This document shows positions 1-4,219 of a DNA stretch of 8,309 nucleotides, in pieces. The first letter of the stretch is position 1; every line of letters starts with the position of its first letter. This DNA comes from DATACZ01 sp036258795 (GTDB taxonomy: Bacteria > Actinomycetota > CADDZG01 > JAHWKV01): contig DATACZ010000074.1 in the NCBI GenBank assembly GCA_036258795.1, positions 1 to 8,309 of the forward strand, given 5' to 3'. Under the pieces are notes generated by a model that saw only the letters and a list, made by a program, of their open reading frames with translations, was not told the origin of the DNA and ran no database searches. The position numbers and the translations under genes were made by a program.

Positions 1-39
1 GATCGCTGCTTGAAGTCGAGCTATCGTCTGCTTGGACAT
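1..39 (-). CDS. 5' end of an unknown gene, cut by the window edge
   Basis: Only the first 13 codons are inside the window, reading MSKQTIARLQAAI from an ATG at 39-37. The case rests on the ribosome binding site: the minus strand carries AAAGGAGGT (54-46), with seven bases between its last G and the ATG, which is near-ideal spacing and stronger than most sites in this window. The gene points the same way as the LuxR-type regulator and starts 167 bp after that regulator's stop. It could be its downstream partner or an independent gene. The peptide is too short to assign a family. A plus-strand reading frame over 10-195 covers the same DNA but has no ribosome binding site and looks random. Confidence 0.62.
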   Translation of the reverse strand, partial: MSKQTIARLQAAI

Positions 40-45
40 CCAGTA

Positions 46-54
46 ACCTCCTTT
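46..54 (-). promoter_or_regulatory. Strong Shine-Dalgarno site for the left-edge gene
   Basis: The minus strand reads AAAGGAGGT, a nearly complete anti-16S match, placed seven bases before an ATG. It is the main evidence that a minus-strand gene begins at position 39. Confidence 0.7.
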
Positions 55-154
55 GTTCGAGCGGCCACGCTAGTCCTCCACGAGGTGTTTAGGCTTCTTT
101 GCCCTGCCGGCTTTAGGCGCACTCTAGGGATTTGCAGAATCTTGAGCATCGGGG

Positions 155-171
155 AAAACACCCAATTCGGG
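155..171 (-). terminator. Possible weak terminator after the LuxR-type gene
   Basis: On the minus strand, CCCGAATTGGG (171-161) can form a short hairpin of three G-C pairs plus one wobble, followed directly by TGTTTT (160-155). It lies 36 bases after the regulator's stop codon. The stem is short for an intrinsic terminator, so it may be leaky or fortuitous. Confidence 0.22.
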
Positions 172-206
172 AGGGCACAACGAAATGGGTATTAGCCTAA
201 GTTGCG

Positions 207-1835
207 CTAGACAATGCCGTGCTCATAGGCGAAGGCAGTGGCCGCCGAGCGTGAGGAAACCCCCAGCTTGGTGAAGATGTTGCTCACGTGGCGATCGACC
301 GTCTTCTCGCTAAGGAACAGCTCCTCAGCGATGGACCGGTTGGTCCTGCCGGCCGCGACAAGTCGAAGAACCTGAACCTCCCTGGCACTCAGCCCCCCAG
401 CCGCCCTGGTGTCACTCCTTCCCGAGAGCGCATCCACGCGTGCAAAATCCGGCATCGCGCCAAGCTGATGGAAAACACGGCGTGCCGCTTCGATCTCCAT
501 GAGTGCCGTGTCCTCATCCCCTAGCCGGCGGCAAGCCAGCCCTATGAGGACACGGGCACGTGCGGCCTCGTAAGGCGCTTCGATGTCCTGCCATATGGCC
601 CAGGCCTTACGTCCCTCGCTGAGGGCACCCTTCGCATCTTGCTCTTGGAGACTTACCGATCCCTGAGCGTAGGCCGCCAGGGCACGAAGAAATGGGGCTT
701 GGAGTTGGGATGCGATCTCGACGAGCTCATCGGCGGCAGCACGCGCTGCCCCCACATCGGAAGCCGCAATCATTATCTCTACGAAAGCGGCAAGCAGCTT
801 GGATTGGGTTACGCGATTGTGAGCTTCTCCCACCGCCACGCGGATTGCCGCCGAGGCCACATCGATTTGACCCTGCGCGAGCCGCAGCAGCGCCAGGCCC
901 GGGTGGGGTGTATGCCCGCTCTGGGTTGCCTGGCGGTATCCCTGTTCCGCTTTGGGAAACTCTCCTCGCAAGCGATGGAGCTCGGCCTGCTGATAAAAAA
1001 CCAAGCCGACTGCTGGCTGCCCGGATAGCCATTTGTATGCCCGATCGGCTTCCTCCATGGCGTCACGCCAGGCCCCGTGCATCTGCAAGATCTCGGCGCG
1101 GTACACGAGGCACTGGCCGCGATAGGGAACAAGATCCGGCTGAGATGCACACCATTGGGTCAACGCCTCAGTCCACTCCTGGGCTCGTCGCAGGTCAAAG
1201 ATTGCTTGGCATGCCTCTATGACGGCGCAGTACACGATCCCGACAATGATCGGGGACACCTCGTCGGCCGTAACGGCGACCATAGCTTCATCCATCAAAG
1301 CGACGCCTTCCGCGCTCTCTCCAAGCGGGATCAGAGCCTGGCCACGGCCAAGGCGACCGAGAGTCATGAGGTCCAGGTCACCAAAACGGTCGGCGATTTT
1401 GGCAACTTGTCCGAAGGTGGCGTAAGCGGACGCAGCATCGCCCCCGGCAAGACTCTGTAGTGCGACGGGCACGAGCATGTACCCCTGCTCCACGCAGTCC
1501 AGCTGGGCTTCGTCGAGGATTCGCTGTGCCCTCGAGAGCCAACCGCCACCACGCGCATACTCGCCTCGGTTGATTAGGCTTATGGCCAGCCACCAGGCGC
1601 AGCGAACAGCTCGCGTCAAGTTGCCAAGGCTTAGGAATCCCTGATGCGCACGTGCCAATATCCCATCGCTGTCGGCGGGTCGACCGAGCAGATAAGCTGC
1701 TATAGCGAGCTGCTCCAGATCCTCCGGCTCCAGGGATGACTCCTGATCCGCGGCCGACAGGGAGGCGTACGCATCCGCCCAAGCCTTCCGACTGAAGGCC
1801 TCCCGCCCCCGGGCCAGCGTATCGGTCATTGTCAT
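207..1835 (-). CDS. LuxR-family transcriptional regulator with TPR-like sensor region
   Basis: A 542-residue regulator. The C-terminal ~60 residues (about 481-540) form a GerE/LuxR helix-turn-helix: GLSAREVQVLRLVAAG, then SIAEELFLSEKTVDRHVSNI, the conserved recognition helix, then FTKLGV. Residues about 10-465 are alpha-helical, rich in Ala/Leu/Arg and organised in helix pairs like TPR repeats (for example around 34-110, 140-190, 240-300 and 380-455). This suggests a protein- or ligand-binding scaffold. I see no Walker A motif, so this is not a full-length MalT/LAL-type ATPase, and there is no response-regulator receiver domain. The chosen ATG has AGGAG (1845-1841) five bases upstream; a second ATG two codons later is less well spaced. 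The gene is divergent from the amidinohydrolase gene across 66 bp, so it may regulate that gene and itself. The family assignment is firm; the signal and targets are unknown. Confidence 0.93.
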   Translation of the reverse strand: MTMTDTLARGREAFSRKAWADAYASLSAADQESSLEPEDLEQLAIAAYLLGRPADSDGILARAHQGFLSLGNLTRAVRCAWWLAISLINRGEYARGGGWLSRAQRILDEAQLDCVEQGYMLVPVALQSLAGGDAASAYATFGQVAKIADRFGDLDLMTLGRLGRGQALIPLGESAEGVALMDEAMVAVTADEVSPIIVGIVYCAVIEACQAIFDLRRAQEWTEALTQWCASQPDLVPYRGQCLVYRAEILQMHGAWRDAMEEADRAYKWLSGQPAVGLVFYQQAELHRLRGEFPKAEQGYRQATQSGHTPHPGLALLRLAQGQIDVASAAIRVAVGEAHNRVTQSKLLAAFVEIMIAASDVGAARAAADELVEIASQLQAPFLRALAAYAQGSVSLQEQDAKGALSEGRKAWAIWQDIEAPYEAARARVLIGLACRRLGDEDTALMEIEAARRVFHQLGAMPDFARVDALSGRSDTRAAGGLSAREVQVLRLVAAGRTNRSIAEELFLSEKTVDRHVSNIFTKLGVSSRSAATAFAYEHGIV

Positions 1836-1901
1836 GCTCTCTCCTGCTGCAGGGCGGTAATGAATGGCAGGCTTATAGGTTTTCGTGCCTAACTATCGTA
1901 G
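1836..1901. promoter_or_regulatory. Divergent promoter region between the LuxR-type and amidinohydrolase genes
   Basis: This 66-bp gap must hold both start regions. On the minus strand, TATAAG (1877-1872) is a plausible -10 for the regulator and would give a leader of about 30 nt; no good -35 is visible. For the plus-strand gene, TAACTAT (1890-1896) lies just before the ATG at 1902 and no Shine-Dalgarno sequence is seen, so a leaderless or nearly leaderless transcript is possible. A perfect 11-bp dyad, CCTGCTGCAGG (1843-1853), overlaps the regulator's ribosome binding site. The boundaries are certain; the promoter elements are guesses. Confidence 0.45.
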
Positions 1902-2681
1902 ATGACCGACCGGTTCCGATGGGCCATAGTGAGACCCCCGGGAGACTCCTTTCGCCTAGCCGTCTCCATGCACTCCGAGCGCCGGCTCATCGATCCACGC
2001 CAAGCCCGTGACCAGCACGACACCTTCCGAAAAATCCTCGCTGCCATGGGGCTGGAGCTCATTGTGCTGCCTGCAGATGAGCGCCACCCGGACGCCTGCT
2101 TCACGCAGGATCCGGCGGTGGTCTTGGAAGGCCGTGCTTTGATAGGCAGACCCGGAATCGAGTCCAGGCGAGGGGAGGTCGAAAGCATGATGGAGGCTCT
2201 TGCTTCACTGGTAGCCGACATCCAAGCCGTAACCGAGCCCGCCACACTCGAGGGGGGCGACGTCCTGGTGCTCGGCAGCAAGTTGATCGTCGGCCGGTCT
2301 CGACGCACCAACGACGCAGGCATCGAGGCGCTCCGGCGTTTCGCCAAGCCATTGGGCTACGAGGTTCAGGTTGCCCAGGTGCCCGAGGGGGTGCTGCACC
2401 TCGGGACGGCCGTGACCGTGCTCTCAGACAACCTGGTGATCGGCCGGGATGACGTGCTGCGCCAGCAAGCCTTCCGGGAGTTAGATCAGATCCCCGTAAC
2501 CGACGATCCCCTGGAGGCCTGCAACGTGCTGGCCATCGGGACACAGATAATTAGTTCGGGACGGTATGGAGTCAATAGAGAAGTCGAGCGCCGGGGCTTC
2601 ACCGTACACGAGCTGGATCTCAGTGAGTTCGTCAGGGCCGACGGCGGTCCTACATGTCTGGCACTGCTCGGAACATCATGA
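1902..2681 (+). CDS. Dimethylarginine dimethylaminohydrolase-like (amidinotransferase-fold) enzyme
   Basis: A 259-residue cytosolic protein, the usual length for bacterial DDAH. This family hydrolyses N-omega-methylated arginines to citrulline and (di)methylamine through a cysteine thiouronium intermediate. The catalytic set is present: Cys252 in DGGPTCLALLG near the C-terminus, His166 in VPEGVLHLG, and Glu117 in TLEGGD. Substrate-binding signatures also match: PADERHPDACFTQDP (55-71), RPGIESRRGE (83-92) and SRRTN (133-137). Pseudomonas and human enzymes, as I recall them, have Glu-Asp where this protein has Gln69-Asp70, so the substrate may differ from dimethylarginine. Other guanidino-group hydrolases of the fold remain possible. 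The start has no clear ribosome binding site, but residues 5-12 (FRWAIVRP) align with the family's first strand, so the start is sound. The divergent LuxR-type gene is the likely regulator. Confidence 0.9.
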   Translation: MTDRFRWAIVRPPGDSFRLAVSMHSERRLIDPRQARDQHDTFRKILAAMGLELIVLPADERHPDACFTQDPAVVLEGRALIGRPGIESRRGEVESMMEALASLVADIQAVTEPATLEGGDVLVLGSKLIVGRSRRTNDAGIEALRRFAKPLGYEVQVAQVPEGVLHLGTAVTVLSDNLVIGRDDVLRQQAFRELDQIPVTDDPLEACNVLAIGTQIISSGRYGVNREVERRGFTVHELDLSEFVRADGGPTCLALLGTS

Positions 2682-2774
2682 CCCGGGTGTATCAATCGAC
2701 TCGACCGCAGGTGAAAGACATGTCGCGTCAATCAACTCAAGCGAAGCCAGCGGGAAAGCTCTCAGGAGGCAACG
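2682..2774 (+). promoter_or_regulatory. Leader/promoter region of the NmrA-like gene, with direct repeats and a palindrome
   Basis: The 93-bp gap contains two copies of a 16-bp sequence, TCAATCGACTCGACCG (2692-2707) and TCAATCAACTCAAGCG (2728-2743), matching at 13 of 16 positions and offset by 36 bp. Between them is the 8-bp palindrome GACATGTC (2717-2724). The layout resembles a paired operator. AGGAGG (2764-2769) is the ribosome binding site, five bases before the ATG at 2775. No convincing -35/-10 pair was found. Confidence 0.4.
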
Positions 2775-3635
2775 ATGACTACAGTACTTGTGACGGGCGC
2801 GACCGGGAACGTGGGATCCAGCGTGGTTCGCGAGCTTCAAGGAGGCGGATGGTCTGTTCGGGCCTTGGTGCGGGATCGGGCGAAGGGGGCGCAGATACTT
2901 GGCGACGACGTTGATCTCGCGGTCGGCGACTTCTCGGACCCGGACTCCTTGGCCTCCGCCATGGATGGTGTGGATTTTGTCTTCCTGTCCTCCAGCGGTG
3001 GTCCCGAGAAGCTCGAGCATGAGCTCGCCGCGATCAAGGCGGCGTCGGCGAGCGGCGTAAAACGGATCGTGAAGGCCTCCACCATAGGGGCGGAGGTGGG
3101 CTCTCCACTGCCGCCATTTGACTGGAATGGCCAGATCGAGGAACACCTGCGACGGTCCGGAGTCCCTGCGGTCATCCTGCAATCCAACTACTACATGACG
3201 AACCTGCTCGCGTCAGTTGAGCAGATTCGGGAAGGCAAGCTCGTCGCTCCTGCCGGCGAAGGCAAGATTGCAATGATCGACCCGAGAGATGTCGGGGCTG
3301 TCGGGGCGGCCACCATAGCTGGCGAGAGCCACGATGGGCGGACCTACACGCTAACCGGCCCAGAGGGGATTAGCTTCGGGCAGGTGGCCGAAGAGCTTTC
3401 GGAAGCAACCGGCCGCTCCATAGAGTACGTGGACGTGCCGGACGAGGCGGCCAGGCAGGGCCTCATGGCGGCGGGCATGCCGGACTGGCTCGTAAGCCAT
3501 CTCACTCAGCTCTTTGGAAAGATTCGCCAGGGCGCCCTTGAGACGGTGACCGACACGGTTAGGACTTTGACCGGCCGGGAACCGCGCAGCTTCTCTGAGT
3601 TCGCCAGGGACCACGCTGTCCTGTTTCGGGGTTAA
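2775..3635 (+). CDS. NmrA/QOR2-like NAD(P)-binding oxidoreductase (atypical SDR)
   Basis: A 286-residue soluble Rossmann protein. The N-terminus MTTVLVTGATGNVGSSVV carries the GxxGxxG dinucleotide motif (Gly8, Gly11, Gly14). After the second strand, RALVRDRAK (29-37) offers basic residues of the kind that favour NADP(H). GDF (51-53) is the usual adenine-side Asp. The middle follows the NmrA/QOR2 plan: a VDFVFLSSSGG strand, VKRIVKAST, an NGQIEEHLRRSG helix and VILQSNYYMTNLL. The YxxxK pair of classical short-chain dehydrogenases is not in its usual place, as expected of atypical SDRs. Relatives include E. coli QOR2 (NAD(P)H:quinone reductase) and redox-sensing NmrA proteins, so it is either an enzyme for quinones or other electrophiles or a cofactor sensor. 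AGGAGG sits five bases before the ATG. It is the first of four plus-strand genes, with its own 93-bp leader. Confidence 0.92.
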   Translation: MTTVLVTGATGNVGSSVVRELQGGGWSVRALVRDRAKGAQILGDDVDLAVGDFSDPDSLASAMDGVDFVFLSSSGGPEKLEHELAAIKAASASGVKRIVKASTIGAEVGSPLPPFDWNGQIEEHLRRSGVPAVILQSNYYMTNLLASVEQIREGKLVAPAGEGKIAMIDPRDVGAVGAATIAGESHDGRTYTLTGPEGISFGQVAEELSEATGRSIEYVDVPDEAARQGLMAAGMPDWLVSHLTQLFGKIRQGALETVTDTVRTLTGREPRSFSEFARDHAVLFRG

Positions 3636-3657
3636 GCAGGGGTCCTTCAACTCATAA

Positions 3658-3696
3658 ATGGCCTCCTTTGGTTTAAATCCTGTACGAATAGGCCAT
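3658..3696 (+). other. Inverted repeat between the NmrA-like and VOC genes
   Basis: ATGGCCT (3658-3664) and AGGCCAT (3690-3696) are perfect 7-bp inverted arms with a 25-base spacer that includes TTTAAA (3672-3677). The element starts 22 bases after the NmrA-like stop and ends 22 bases before the VOC start. No T-run follows, so it is not a typical intrinsic terminator. It may be an operator or an mRNA processing hairpin; chance is also possible. Confidence 0.28.
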
Positions 3697-3718
3697 CAGA
3701 GAGCGGGATGAGCACGTT

Positions 3719-4144
3719 GTGCCGGTGAGGCCCCCTCTATCGGGTGTCCTTGAAACGGTTCTGTACTTCGTTTCAGAAGATGAGACCAAGCGGTTTTACA
3801 CGGAAGTTATGGGAATGCGCCTTATCGGCGAGGCCAAAGGCCGCCATATCTTCTTCCGTGCTGGAAGAAGCGTGTTCCTCTTATTCAACCCCGACGCCAC
3901 CAACCGCCCCGACACCCTGCCCCCTCATGGCGCGACCGGTGATGGGCATGTCTGTTTCTTGGTTTCGGGCTCGTCCTATCAACAGTGGAAGGAGTATCTT
4001 CCTGCCCAAGGGGTTGAGATTCTTCACGAGGCTTCTTGGCCGATGGGGAAACCAGCAGATCAGTCGGAGGGATCCTCCATCTACTTTCGCGATCCATCCG
4101 GAAACCTTCTGGAGATTGCCAATGCCGACTTCTGGCCCAAGTGA
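3719..4144 (+). CDS. VOC-superfamily (glyoxalase/bleomycin-resistance fold) protein
   Basis: A 141-residue protein with one glyoxalase-type module built from two beta-alpha-beta-beta-beta halves. The first half, SGVLETVLYFVSEDETKRFY (8-27) followed by EVMGMRL, is the standard VOC opening with Glu12 in the first metal-ligand position. GDGHVCFLV (74-82) supplies His77, and SIYFRDPSGNLLEIA (120-134) supplies Glu132. These fit a divalent-metal site. The family includes glyoxalase I, epoxide/fosfomycin-type transferases and ring-cleavage dioxygenases; the substrate cannot be read here. The start is uncertain. GTG at 3719 is chosen because the nearest upstream ATG (3708) is out of frame and hits a stop after six codons; GTG at 3725 is also possible. 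No strong ribosome binding site is visible, so translation may be weak or coupled. It lies between a reductase and a cation antiporter, consistent with electrophile detoxification. Confidence 0.87.
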   Translation: MPVRPPLSGVLETVLYFVSEDETKRFYTEVMGMRLIGEAKGRHIFFRAGRSVFLLFNPDATNRPDTLPPHGATGDGHVCFLVSGSSYQQWKEYLPAQGVEILHEASWPMGKPADQSEGSSIYFRDPSGNLLEIANADFWPK

Positions 4145-4160
4145 CGTGGCCATATATAAG
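4130..4160 (+). promoter_or_regulatory. Possible promoter for the antiporter gene
   Basis: TATATAAG (4153-4160) is an unusual AT-rich island in this GC-rich DNA. Read as a -10 (TATAAG, 4155-4160), it would start RNA near 4167, about 50 bases before the antiporter ATG. A -35 would fall over the last codons of the VOC gene (near TTCTGG, 4130-4135), where the match is poor. Confidence 0.28.
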
Positions 4161-4219
4161 CCAGCCATCGTGAGCGATTACGTCCGTCACCTGCAGTGGA
4201 CCGACCGGGGAGCCTTTGA

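Noticed and set aside
10..195. Plus-strand frame of 61 codons at the left edge
   Set aside because: It opens at a TTG with no ribosome binding site, has no recognisable motif, and overlaps the much better supported minus-strand start at 39.
692..1222. 176-codon plus-strand frame antisense to the LuxR-type gene
   Set aside because: The Arg/Pro/Ala-rich product is typical of a shadow frame in GC-rich DNA, and it lies wholly inside a confident gene.
2676..3182. 168-codon minus-strand frame over the NmrA-like gene
   Set aside because: No motif; it is antisense to a clear Rossmann-fold gene and covers that gene's ribosome binding site.
3708..3728. ATG-initiated six-codon frame overlapping the VOC start
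   Set aside because: Too short and without a ribosome binding site; probably chance, noted only because the VOC start is itself weak.
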